DNA from: Hydrocarboniphaga effusa AP103
GTDB taxonomy: Bacteria > Pseudomonadota > Gammaproteobacteria > Nevskiales > Nevskiaceae
Reading direction: 5' to 3'
NCBI RefSeq assembly: GCF_000271305.1
Contig: NZ_AKGD01000001.1
Span: forward strand, 124,001 to 188,000
Length of the DNA: 64,000 bases
Under the pieces are notes generated by a model that saw nothing but the letters and a program-made list of their open reading frames with translations, was not told where the DNA came from and made no database searches. The stretch's first letter is position 1; the number at the start of each line of letters is the position of its first letter. Below, in pieces: positions 47,978 through 56,404 of this stretch. The position numbers were made by a program, and so were the translations under genes.

Positions 47978-48168
47978 ACGCCTTGAGCCCTCGAGCCAGC
48001 GAGAGGTCATCGAGGCGGGCCCGCTTCCGGCTTTTGCGCGATCTGGTGATCGCCAGCCTGGTGCTCGCGGCCGTCGCGAGCGCCTGCGTCTATGCCTTCA
48101 GCCGGCTGGTTCCGATGCTCGTGGCCAGCCCCGAAGCCGATTGCAGCGTTCGGAACTCCAAAAGCTGA
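47974..48168 (+). CDS. small membrane protein at the end of the ExbBD operon
   Basis: 64 residues from GTG 47974, overlapping the previous stop by four bases (GTGA). One membrane helix (LVIASLVLAAVASACVYAFS) after a basic N-terminus. No family recognised. The tight overlap supports it being real. Confidence 0.6.
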   Translation: MNALSPRASERSSRRARFRLLRDLVIASLVLAAVASACVYAFSRLVPMLVASPEADCSVRNSKS

Positions 48169-48194
48169 ACGCCGACTGATTCAGCGGTCATGTA

Positions 48195-48211
48195 TTGGCA
48201 TGCTGATTGCT
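48195..48211 (+). promoter_or_regulatory. sigma-54-type promoter of the DUF3034/haemoglobin/flavin operon
   Basis: TTGGCATGCTGATTGCT differs from YTGGCACGNNNNTTGCW at one position only. GG (48197-48198) and GC (48209-48210) are separated by 10 bases. Predicted start 48222. Confidence 0.75.
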
Positions 48212-48221
48212 GTATGACAGG

Positions 48222-48264
48222 CACGCAACGATAACGCGTGTTGTTTTCGAGCAAAGACGCTCGA
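48222..48264 (+). promoter_or_regulatory. ANTAR-type antiterminator hairpins in the DUF3034 operon leader
   Basis: P1 CACGC-AACGATAAC-GCGTG starts exactly at predicted +1 (48222-48240). P2 TCGAGC-AAAGAC-GCTCGA (48247-48264) has a 6-bp stem and a hexaloop with A at 1 and G at 4, as NasT/EutV-type proteins require. A strong terminator follows 14 bases later. P1 has a 9-base rather than 6-base loop. Confidence 0.65.
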
Positions 48265-48278
48265 TCTACCGGATACCG

Positions 48279-48333
48279 AAGTCCACGTTTTGGCCCCCAA
48301 CCTTGTTACTGGGGTCAGCACGTGGACTTTTTT
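48279..48333 (+). terminator. leader terminator of the DUF3034 operon
   Basis: A 10-bp stem AAGTCCACGT / ACGTGGACTT with an inner CCCCA / TGGGG stem, ending in TTTTTT (48328-48333). It stands 171 bases before the first gene, so the operon needs readthrough. Confidence 0.9.
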
Positions 48334-48504
48334 GTTTTGGGCTCCGGAGGATGTTCCGAGGCAATGAACGCAGTGGACCGCGTGGGGAGCCGAAGGAAAA
48401 CGAGCAGAACGTCCTGTCGCTGTGCGGTACGAACGAAAAGTGTTCCGGAGGCGGAGGCTTTTCATCCAACAAGCAGTAACGCAACCAATAGAGGGAGTTG
48501 AGGC

Positions 48505-49584
48505 ATGAAAGGGTCGAAGGCAAATGGATCTCGTTGGATCAAGTCGGCGGCGTTCGCGGCGTTGAGCTTGTTCTCCACGGGTTCCTGGGCGGGTATGTAC
48601 AACGACGGCAAGGTGTTTCTGACCGGCGGTGTGTTCACGGTTGACGGCGCGGGCGGTGGTGGCGCGGTGCCGTGGGCAACCATTACGGGCTATGAAAGCC
48701 GTGACGGCATCAACGGCGGCGTAGGCTTCACGTATGTGCGTCTGCCGAACTACGACATCAACTGGATCGGCGGTTCGGTCGGCTTCTACGATCGCTTTGA
48801 GCTTTCGTATGTCAACGTCAAATTGACGACCGACCTGTCGAACGTCAATACGGTCGCCATGGCGGCTGACGCCCTGGGTCTTGCCGGGAATCTTGGCCTC
48901 GACCCCCACGGCAGCAAGCTGCAAATGGATACCTACGGCGCCAAGGTGCGTCTGTTCGGCGATGCGGTTTACACCTCCGACAGCTTCATCCCGCAGACTT
49001 CTCTCGGATTTCTGTACAAAAACAACACCACGCCGGAGTTCACTCGCACTCTGAGCGCCGACAAGGCCAAGGACTGGGAAGCCTATCTTGCGTTCACCAA
49101 GGTGTTCTTCCGCTACAGCACGCTGGTCAACTTGACGGTCCGCTATAGCGCTGCCAACCAGATCGGCCTGACCGGCTTCGGCGAGTGCAACAACGGCCGT
49201 ACGGAGTGCGATGACGACAAGGATTTCCGCTTCGAGTTCTCGACGGCTTATCTGTTGCAGAAGAACTTCGCCATCGGTGGTGAGTACCAGCAGCACAGCA
49301 ACAAGCAGAAGAACAAGCCAGTTGATGCAGGCAACCTGCTGTCCACCAACGACAACGGTGACGCACTCTTGAATCCGCTGATCGGAGGTATCGTTGGCGG
49401 CGTAGTAGGCGCAACCGGACTTCGCAATACGCTCGCGCAAAATGAGTCTGACTGGTACGACTTCTTCTTCGCCTACGCGCCGAACAAGAATTACTCGCTG
49501 ACGTTCGCCTATCTGTTCCTGGGTGACATTGCGGTTGCTCGCGAGCAGAACGGTCTCTACTTCTCCCTGCACGCCACGTTCTAA
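48505..49584 (+). CDS. DUF3034 outer-membrane protein
   Basis: 359 residues with GGGAGTTGAGGC before the ATG and a signal peptide (WIKSAAFAALSLFSTGSWA). MYNDGKVFLTGGVFTVDGAG then GGGAVPWATITGYESRDGIN is the start of DUF3034 proteins. Alternating beta strands and a C-terminal Phe (YFSLHATF) indicate an outer-membrane barrel. Its role in the operon may be a pore for the substrate of the redox chain. Confidence 0.88.
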   Translation: MKGSKANGSRWIKSAAFAALSLFSTGSWAGMYNDGKVFLTGGVFTVDGAGGGGAVPWATITGYESRDGINGGVGFTYVRLPNYDINWIGGSVGFYDRFELSYVNVKLTTDLSNVNTVAMAADALGLAGNLGLDPHGSKLQMDTYGAKVRLFGDAVYTSDSFIPQTSLGFLYKNNTTPEFTRTLSADKAKDWEAYLAFTKVFFRYSTLVNLTVRYSAANQIGLTGFGECNNGRTECDDDKDFRFEFSTAYLLQKNFAIGGEYQQHSNKQKNKPVDAGNLLSTNDNGDALLNPLIGGIVGGVVGATGLRNTLAQNESDWYDFFFAYAPNKNYSLTFAYLFLGDIAVAREQNGLYFSLHATF

Positions 49585-49657
49585 AAAATCTAAAAGTGCA
49601 TCCAGTAGCAAGACACACGTCGTAGCTCTATTGCACCTTTAACTGATGGAGATTTTC

Positions 49658-50128
49658 ATGAAAGTTTTCACCAAGAAGTTGTTCGCTGGCGCTGCGCTGT
49701 CGATCGCCGCGATGTCCTCCGCCCCATCGTTCGCCGGTGAGAATCCGACGAGCCCGATCATGGGTATCCCGGCTTCTTCGCTCGAAGAGTTCGGTGGCCG
49801 CGAAGGCGTCCGCGCCTGGGTCGAGAGCCTGTTCTACTACATCATGCTCGACAATCGCATCGCTCCGATCTTCCGCGAATTCGGCAACCCGGAACGCCAG
49901 ATCTTCCTCAACACGCAGCTCGAAACGATGGTGCTCGGCGGTCCGAACGAGTATCAGGGCGCCAGCATGAGCGCGGCTCACGCTGACCTCGGCATCACCA
50001 TGACGCAGTTCAACGCGGTGGTGGAAGCGGCTTACAACGCCTGCGAACGCAACGTGATCAAGTATCACACCTGCAACCAGCTCATCAACGCGCTGGCTCC
50101 GTTCACGGCCGACATCGTCACGCGCTAA
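49658..50128 (+). CDS. exported group I truncated haemoglobin
   Basis: 156 residues from ATG 49658 (TGGAG seven bases upstream; ATG 49646 also in frame). A signal peptide (KKLFAGAALSIAAMSSAPSFA) sends it to the periplasm, unusual because most truncated haemoglobins are cytosolic. The globin part has FGGREGVRAWVESLFYYIML, MVLGGPNEYQGASMSAAHADLGI with proximal H108, as in group I. It could bind O2 or NO and dioxygenate NO or sense it, in line with nitrate control. Confidence 0.88.
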   Translation: MKVFTKKLFAGAALSIAAMSSAPSFAGENPTSPIMGIPASSLEEFGGREGVRAWVESLFYYIMLDNRIAPIFREFGNPERQIFLNTQLETMVLGGPNEYQGASMSAAHADLGITMTQFNAVVEAAYNACERNVIKYHTCNQLINALAPFTADIVTR

Positions 50129-50366
50129 ATCTGATTCGTTTCCCGACGATTTCTTTGTCGAAGAAAAGCTCAGAAAGCGGTTAGCGTTTTTACGAATCGG
50201 GGGCCGGGGCAGCCTGGCCTCCGATTCGTTCTATCTGCGTCTACGTTGTTTTGCTTGCACCGTTCAGCTGTTCGCCATCGCGGTAACCGACATCACTTTT
50301 TGCAGTCTGATTTTTGCAGCACTTTGCGGCACAAAAAACCACGAAACCTCTCAGAGGAATACAGAA

Positions 50367-50963
50367 ATGAAATCGACCTTCAGGAACCTCTTCTCCATCG
50401 GCTCCCGCAAGGCAGCCGTCGAGCATTCTTCGCTGCGCCGTTCGATGGTCGTTGCCGGCCTGTCGTTCCCGGTTGTCAGCTTCGTGTCCATGAGCGCTCG
50501 CGCCGCCGAAGGCCTCGAGAAGTTCTACAAGTACAACACCAAGCCCGAGGACTATCTCTCGGGCGTTTTCGGCGGCCAGGTTCCGGCCCCGCAAGTCGCC
50601 GACACCGCGGGCAAGAGCGGCGACATGCTGCAGCCACTGCCGCAGCGCACGCGCTACTGGCGTGCCAACGGCAAAACCGTCTGGATCTTCGACGAGATCG
50701 GCAAGGCCGGCTATCTGCCAACCACCTGTGGCTTCGTCGTCAAGGGCGGCGCCATCGAATCGGCCAGCGTGTTGATCTACCGCGAATCGCGCGGGGATCA
50801 GATCGGCACGGCCGGCTTCCTGCAGCAGTTCGTTGGCGCGAAGTCATCGGGCGCGGGCATCGACAAGAATGTCGACAACGTTTCGGGCGCGACCTACTCG
50901 GTCAACCTGATGAAACGCATGGCGCGTGTAGCACTGGCGCTGGACGCGTCGGTTCCGGCTTGA
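50367..50963 (+). CDS. FMN-binding domain protein with Tat-like signal
   Basis: 198 residues. The signal SSLRRSMVVAGLSFPVVSFV carries a twin-arginine (LRRSMVV) followed by a hydrophobic stretch and ARA-A. The C-terminal SGATYS (173-178) is the ApbE flavinylation motif, with S178 at the acceptor position. It would carry FMN covalently in the periplasm. A gap of 238 bases separates it from the haemoglobin gene; 50129-50366 holds no gene. Confidence 0.85.
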   Translation: MKSTFRNLFSIGSRKAAVEHSSLRRSMVVAGLSFPVVSFVSMSARAAEGLEKFYKYNTKPEDYLSGVFGGQVPAPQVADTAGKSGDMLQPLPQRTRYWRANGKTVWIFDEIGKAGYLPTTCGFVVKGGAIESASVLIYRESRGDQIGTAGFLQQFVGAKSSGAGIDKNVDNVSGATYSVNLMKRMARVALALDASVPA

Positions 50964-51005
50964 GGCTGAGTGCCGGTAAGGCCCAACTCATCAGGTCCTA
51001 CTGAC

Positions 51006-51899
51006 ATGTCCACCATGACCTCACCCAAGTCCCCTACCCCGCAGCCGACCAAGCCGAGAGGCGTGGTCGGACGTCTGCGGCATTTCAGTGAACAAGCGCT
51101 GTCCTCGCGCCGCCAGCACACGCAGGCTCGTCCCAAGACGAACCTGAGCATGACGCTGCGCACCTGGCACAAGCGCATCGGCCTGTTCGCCTTCGTCTTC
51201 ATGGGCTGGCTCGGCTTCAGCGGCTTTCTGATCAACCAGAGCGCGGATTGGGGCTATGACGTCAAACCCATCACCGCGAGCTGGGTGATGGCCTTGTACG
51301 GCCTGCATCCCGAGCCTCCGACCAAGGGCTACAACGTCGGCGGTCATTGGCTCGCGGAAGCGCAGGACGCCTCGATGCTCGACGGCAAGCCGCTGAAGAT
51401 GCGCATCAGCCATCAGCTCGGCATGGCGGTCGCCGGCTCGGCCGACAAGCCACTGCTGTTCATTGCGGAGCCGGAACGTGTATTCGTGCTTTCACCGACC
51501 GGTGATCTGGTCGATGAAATGAGCGGCTACACCTTGCCGGCACCGCAGGTTCGTCGTATCGGCACCATTCCGGGCAATCCGTCGAAAGTCGTGATTCAGG
51601 ACCTCGACGCCTACGTGACCAGCGATGGCCTCGGCTGGGAAAAGCTGCCCGTGAATTCGCCGGTCGAGTGGGCCGCGCCGGTCGATCTGCCCGAGGCACA
51701 GCGCAATGCGGCGATGCCGTTTTCGCTACCTTCGGTCACGCTCGAGCACGTCCTCGTCGACGCGCACAGCGGTCGCATCTTCGGCATCGGCGGAGCCTGG
51801 CTGATCAACTTCGTCGGCCTCGCCTCGATGGCGCTGAGCATCACCGGCGTCTGGATCATCTGGCGTACCAACCAGCAGCGTAAAGCCGCTCGACGCTGA
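51006..51899 (+). CDS. PepSY-associated membrane protein
   Basis: 297 residues from ATG 51006 (GTG 50970 is an alternative). One helix near 60-80 (RIGLFAFVFMGWLGFSGFLI), a periplasmic domain and a C-terminal helix (LINFVGLASMALSITGVWII). LEHVLVDAHSGRIFGIGG is a PepSY-like repeat. Histidines (WHKRIG, ISHQLG) near the membrane could ligate haem, as in related PepSY_TM reductases. It would pass electrons from the membrane to the FMN protein. Confidence 0.8.
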   Translation: MSTMTSPKSPTPQPTKPRGVVGRLRHFSEQALSSRRQHTQARPKTNLSMTLRTWHKRIGLFAFVFMGWLGFSGFLINQSADWGYDVKPITASWVMALYGLHPEPPTKGYNVGGHWLAEAQDASMLDGKPLKMRISHQLGMAVAGSADKPLLFIAEPERVFVLSPTGDLVDEMSGYTLPAPQVRRIGTIPGNPSKVVIQDLDAYVTSDGLGWEKLPVNSPVEWAAPVDLPEAQRNAAMPFSLPSVTLEHVLVDAHSGRIFGIGGAWLINFVGLASMALSITGVWIIWRTNQQRKAARR

Positions 51900-51931
51900 C
51901 CCCCACAACGACGGCCACCCGCAGGTAGCCC

Positions 51932-52948
51932 ATGGTCGTCAAATTGTTCGGTCCTCCACCACTCGTCAGAAGAAATTTTCTGGCGATGGGCACGGAAATC
52001 ACGGTCACACTGGCCCCGCAGCGGCGGGGCCAGTTCCGTAGCGTCAAGCGTGCGATGACCGAGCTCAAGATCCTGCTGCGCAACTTCGGCCACGACGGCT
52101 GGGCCTGGGGTTACGGAGCACTCGCCGAGTTCAATCGCGAACTCGGCGCCGGCAAGGCGCCGACCATTCCGACATCGTTGCGCCCCCTGTTCGATCGCGC
52201 CTGGGAGATGCGCCAGGCCAGCGGCGGCCTGTTCGAGCCGCGCGTCGCATCGCTGGTGTATCTGTGGGGCTTCGACAGTGTCGAGCGCATTCGTAACGAG
52301 CCTCCGCCCCCCGATGAAATCACAGCCTTCATGCAGGCGCTCGCGAGAGCCCCCGACTACACACCCAATGCTGATCACTACGGCCCTGCTCCGAACGTAG
52401 GTTGGGATTTCGGCGGCATCGGCAAGGGCTACATCGTCGATCAGGCGCTCGATCTGCTCGCGGCGGAAGGCTTCGTGGACGCAACCATCGACGCCGGCGG
52501 CAACATCGCAGTTCGTGGTCAACGGCGCGAGCGATCCTGGCGCATCGGTATTCGCAGGCCACTGGCCCCGGATGACGACATCGACGCACCAGATTTGATC
52601 GCGATTCTCGATGCTCGAGACGAATCCGTGAACACCCATGGAGACGATCAGCGCTATTTCATCCACGAGGGAAAACGTTACGCGCATATCCTTGATCCGC
52701 GCAGCGGACAGTGCGCCAGTGGGCTTCGATCTCTTACGGTCGTGCACTCAGATGGGGCGCTTGCGGAAGCTGGCGGGGCAGCATTATTCGTCGCGGGTAC
52801 AAACCATTGGCCCGCGCTCGCCAAACAACTGGGAATCGATCAGGTTTTGGCTGTCGATGATAGAGGGCAGATTGCCGTCACGCCCAAGCTGGCAGCGCGT
52901 TTGCAGCCCGAGCCGGGCATCGCGTGGAGAGTAATTCCAGCTACGTAA
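51932..52948 (+). CDS. apbE: FAD:protein FMN transferase ApbE
   Basis: 338 residues. FLAMGTEITVTL, VGWDFGGIGKGYIVDQALDL, ATIDAGGNIAVRGQ, SVNTHGDDQRYFIHEGKRYAHILDPRSG (given in parts) and SDGALAEAGGAALFV are standard ApbE blocks. Unlike most ApbE it has no signal peptide or lipobox, and a TAG two codons before ATG 51932 excludes an upstream extension. FMN attachment would thus happen in the cytosol before Tat export of the FMN-binding protein. Confidence 0.93.
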   Translation: MVVKLFGPPPLVRRNFLAMGTEITVTLAPQRRGQFRSVKRAMTELKILLRNFGHDGWAWGYGALAEFNRELGAGKAPTIPTSLRPLFDRAWEMRQASGGLFEPRVASLVYLWGFDSVERIRNEPPPPDEITAFMQALARAPDYTPNADHYGPAPNVGWDFGGIGKGYIVDQALDLLAAEGFVDATIDAGGNIAVRGQRRERSWRIGIRRPLAPDDDIDAPDLIAILDARDESVNTHGDDQRYFIHEGKRYAHILDPRSGQCASGLRSLTVVHSDGALAEAGGAALFVAGTNHWPALAKQLGIDQVLAVDDRGQIAVTPKLAARLQPEPGIAWRVIPAT

Positions 52949-53108
52949 ACTCACGCAAGCCTTTTGCTGATCTTCGGAGCGGTCGAAGATTGATCCAGCA
53001 CGAAGATTGCTTCGTGTTAGCCCCCGCCCCTGAACCACAAGTCAGGCTCCGGGTCCGATGCAAGCTAACGATGGCTTGATCGTCCAATTTCAATGCTTAG
53101 GGGCAAGG

Positions 53109-53150
53109 GCGCCCAATCAACTCGAAAAGGTTGATCGGGCGCTTTTTTTT
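53109..53150 (+). terminator. terminator after apbE
   Basis: Stem GCGCCC-A-ATCAAC / GTTGAT-C-GGGCGC with one mismatch, loop TCGAAAAG and T8. It closes the DUF3034 operon; the synthase cluster starts 50 bases later and needs its own promoter, perhaps inside 52949-53108. Confidence 0.88.
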
Positions 53151-53199
53151 GCATCGCCGTCGCGCCGGACCAAATCACCCGCTGGGGAGCGAAGTGAAG

Positions 53200-56100
53200 A
53201 TGGGCAAAGCAGCAACTGATCGGCCAGTGCCTCGTGGAACCACCGTCTTTCTATTTCAAGGACAAGGGGGGTTCCATCCTGCTGCACTAAAAAGCGAATT
53301 CGAAACGAATGCCGGGGTGCGCCCGCTTTTTCAACTGGTGCAGCACCTCTGCGGGACCGAATTCGGAACGGACTTTCATGCCTCCCTATCACTTGGAGAC
53401 CGTGAAAAGCCGCCATTTTCCTGCGAACAGTTGGGCATATACCTGGGAGGCTTTCTATGGGGCCGCTCACTGATCGAGCGAGGTATCACGCCACATATCA
53501 TGCTAGGCCACAGCTTTGGCGAGTTTGCATCATTGGCTGTCGGCGGCGCAGTGAGCTTCGCCGATGGAGCACAACTCGTCTGCGAGAGAATCAAGGCATT
53601 ACAAGGCCTGGAGCAGGCTGGGCGGATGGCGGCAGTATCAATGGGAGCCGAGCAACTCGAACATCATCTTCGGGACTTGCAGGACCATGATCTCGAAATC
53701 GCCGTCATCAATCATCCAGAACAAGCTGTCGTATCAGGCAGTGAACAGGATCTCGCAAGGCTCGATGAAAAGCTGCGACTCGAGCAACGGGCGATGCATC
53801 GGCTCAAGAGTCAATATCCGTTCCACTGCACGAAGCTGCTTCCTGCAGTGCCGATATTCCGCGAGCGCGCCAGCCGCATCCGCTATGCAGACGCAACCTA
53901 TCCCATCTACTTCCCCAGCGAAAGCTGCGTCCAATCGCCCGGGTTTGATATCGCTGGCGCATTGTCTCGCCACTTAACGACCCCATTCGATTTCGCCTCC
54001 GCGGTACAAAACCTTTATGCGCTCGGCTATCGCACATTCTATGAATGTGGCGGGGGCACTCTGCTGCGAAATCTGGTGCGTAGAACACTCCGAGAACACA
54101 GCGACATCAGCCTGCATGGAGCACTCGAAATGAGTCCATTTTCACAAGCAACCAGCATAAGAACCTCGACACCCGACGCACAGATTCCAGCAGACAAGAT
54201 GGAGCCGGTCGCGATTGTCGGTTACGGATGTGTATTGCCAGGCGCTCTCGATTCCGACGAATACTGGATGAATATCCTGGAAGGGCGATGCACGATCAGC
54301 CGTTGCGATGCCGTTGATCCGTTCTTCCTTGAGGATTTGTATAACGAAGAAGCTGTAACGGTCGACAAAACCTACTCGCCTCTGGCGGGGTACGTCGACG
54401 AAACTCTCCTCGACCAGCGCTTTGCATCTATTGGTATAAAAGCAAGCCGCCAATACTCAAAAATACAGAAGATGATCGCGGTCGCGAGCACCGAAGCCTT
54501 CGAGCGCTACGGAGTCTCCGACAACTTCGGAAAAGTTGCCTGCTTCTACGGGGCGACACCCGATGGTATCCGTGAATATGACGAATCTCTGGTTCTAAAG
54601 CACTTTCGCGAAGGGATCGAAAAGCTTCCAGAAGCAAGCTCCAGCAGCAAAGAGCGCTTGGAGCTTCTACAACGCCGTTTTGGTGGTGGAACCGGAAACC
54701 CCGAGAGTTTTTCCCCGGCGCAGACCTACAAAGTGGTGTTCAACGATCTATTTCGCGCAGAGACAAAAACCATTCTCGTTGATTCCGCCTGTTCGTCTTC
54801 GTTGTACGCCACCGACCTGGCGGTCAAATCTCTCATGACAGGGCAGACCGACCTTGCCCTGTGCGGCGGCGCGTTCGCAGCAAGCGCAGGCAACAGCGCT
54901 CTCTTTGCACAGTTCAGGGGCTTGGCCACCAGCGCCGTTCGCGCCCTGGACGATAACGCCGAAGGAACTGTCTTCAGCGATGGTGCGGTGACCTTATTAC
55001 TGAGGCGCATGAGCGATGCAGTCAACGCAGGCCATCACATCTATGGAGTGATTCGAGCCATCGGGTTGTCGAGCGATGGAAAATCTCCAGGGGTCAATGT
55101 TCCGACGGTCACCGGGCAGCATCTCGCAATAGAGCGCGCATATTCCGGCAGCAGCGTGGATCGTCAGTCCATTCAATACATAGAAGCCCACGCTACCGCT
55201 ACCGCAGGCGACGTCGTCGAGTTCAAGTCTCTCACTCGGGCCTTCTCAACACGCAAGCCCGATTTGGAAAAGATCAGGCTCGGCGCTGGAAAATCCCTGA
55301 TTGGCCACACGGGATGGGCATCGGGTGGCTCGGCGATCGTGAAAATGCTGTATGCACTTAAAAATCAGATCATGCCTGGGCAAACGGCTCTGCATAGAAT
55401 CAATAGCCGGTTCCAGATCGAAAGCAGTCCGTTTCAAGTCACGACGACTCATGAATCATGGCCTGCCAATACGGCCGGGCAACCCAGACGCTGCGCGATC
55501 AACTCCTTTGGCTTTGGGGGCACAAACGCGCACGTGGTAATCGAAGAATATTGCCCGGCATCCATCGCCTCGGTTCCGCGCGACCAGCATGCTGGCGCCG
55601 ATCATCAAGACGTCGTGATATGCGCAATTCGGACCATCTTTCCGTTTGGCGACTCCATAACGGACAATCTTGACTCACACTTCCTGAGATTCAAAGCGCA
55701 AGCGTTGAAAATCCCGGCCGGAAAGCTTTTGCTACCCGATGTCGCAGAGCAAATGTCTCGCTCGCAGTACTTGTCGCTCATGGGTTGCGAGGACGCCCTG
55801 AGCATGCTGAAGGGCAAAGGTGTCGATCCCGAAAGAATATCCGTCATCCTCTCGCACAATGACAAGTGCGATAGAGCCTGCGTCACCAACCTCTTTATCT
55901 ACGAAGACAGGTTGCGTCGACTACTTCGTGAAATCTCAGCAACGGCAGGACCTGACGCCTGGCTTGAATCAGCCACCGATCGCTTCTTTACCACGTTGCG
56001 TAAAACCCACCTTCCTTCCGGGCCTTACACACTTCCCGGAATCATGCCGAGCATCGTCTCTGGCCGGGTTGCGCAACTAAACGATCTAAAGGGGCCTAAT

Positions 56101-56382
56101 TTCATCGTCGGCGAGAGCAGCGCCCGCTCCGCAGATTCCCTGGAAATAGCAGGTCTTTATGTGCGCTTCGGTAACGCCGATGTTGTGGTTTGTGGCGGCA
56201 TGAGCCTGGGCAAGCATTTCGCAGAGCTAGGCGAGCACCACGACTCTGAAGTAGCAGAAGGGATAGTCGTCTTTGCTGTGGCGACGAAAAAGATTGCCGA
56301 GAAGTACGACCTTCCGATCATAGCGCCACTACGCCAAATCCATTCGGGTTCTGCTCATCGTTCAATGGACCTTGCGGCCTGA
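53200..56382 (+). CDS. iterative PKS/FAS-like synthase, AT-KS-KS' (Pfa/Hgl type)
   Basis: 1060 residues from ATG 53200. AT domain at about 15-320 with S105 in GHSFGE. KS1 at about 345-800 with a full C531-H664-H703 triad (VDSACSSSLYA, EAHATATAGD, KSLIGHTGWASG). The C-terminal KS' (about 830-1055) has VGESSARSADS where the cysteine should be, so it cannot condense and is like a chain-length factor. In polyunsaturated fatty acid synthases PfaB (AT) and PfaC (KS-CLF) are separate; here they are fused. Neighbouring genes suggest a secretory or membrane lipid product. Confidence 0.88.
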   Translation: MGKAATDRPVPRGTTVFLFQGQGGFHPAALKSEFETNAGVRPLFQLVQHLCGTEFGTDFHASLSLGDREKPPFSCEQLGIYLGGFLWGRSLIERGITPHIMLGHSFGEFASLAVGGAVSFADGAQLVCERIKALQGLEQAGRMAAVSMGAEQLEHHLRDLQDHDLEIAVINHPEQAVVSGSEQDLARLDEKLRLEQRAMHRLKSQYPFHCTKLLPAVPIFRERASRIRYADATYPIYFPSESCVQSPGFDIAGALSRHLTTPFDFASAVQNLYALGYRTFYECGGGTLLRNLVRRTLREHSDISLHGALEMSPFSQATSIRTSTPDAQIPADKMEPVAIVGYGCVLPGALDSDEYWMNILEGRCTISRCDAVDPFFLEDLYNEEAVTVDKTYSPLAGYVDETLLDQRFASIGIKASRQYSKIQKMIAVASTEAFERYGVSDNFGKVACFYGATPDGIREYDESLVLKHFREGIEKLPEASSSSKERLELLQRRFGGGTGNPESFSPAQTYKVVFNDLFRAETKTILVDSACSSSLYATDLAVKSLMTGQTDLALCGGAFAASAGNSALFAQFRGLATSAVRALDDNAEGTVFSDGAVTLLLRRMSDAVNAGHHIYGVIRAIGLSSDGKSPGVNVPTVTGQHLAIERAYSGSSVDRQSIQYIEAHATATAGDVVEFKSLTRAFSTRKPDLEKIRLGAGKSLIGHTGWASGGSAIVKMLYALKNQIMPGQTALHRINSRFQIESSPFQVTTTHESWPANTAGQPRRCAINSFGFGGTNAHVVIEEYCPASIASVPRDQHAGADHQDVVICAIRTIFPFGDSITDNLDSHFLRFKAQALKIPAGKLLLPDVAEQMSRSQYLSLMGCEDALSMLKGKGVDPERISVILSHNDKCDRACVTNLFIYEDRLRRLLREISATAGPDAWLESATDRFFTTLRKTHLPSGPYTLPGIMPSIVSGRVAQLNDLKGPNFIVGESSARSADSLEIAGLYVRFGNADVVVCGGMSLGKHFAELGEHHDSEVAEGIVVFAVATKKIAEKYDLPIIAPLRQIHSGSAHRSMDLAA

Positions 56383-56404
56383 CAACAAAAGTCGGAGAAG
56401 ATTT

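Noticed and set aside
48222-48240. P1 hairpin as a strict ANTAR hexaloop
   Set aside because: Its loop is nine bases; only P2 fulfils the 6-base A1/G4 rule, so I claim P1 only by position.
48181-49611. 476-residue minus-strand frame
   Set aside because: Antisense to DUF3034 and to the sigma-54 leader; no support.
53131-53199. Earlier TTG start for the AT-KS protein
   Set aside because: It lies inside the apbE terminator hairpin and lacks a ribosome site; ATG 53200 is followed by a normal AT start.
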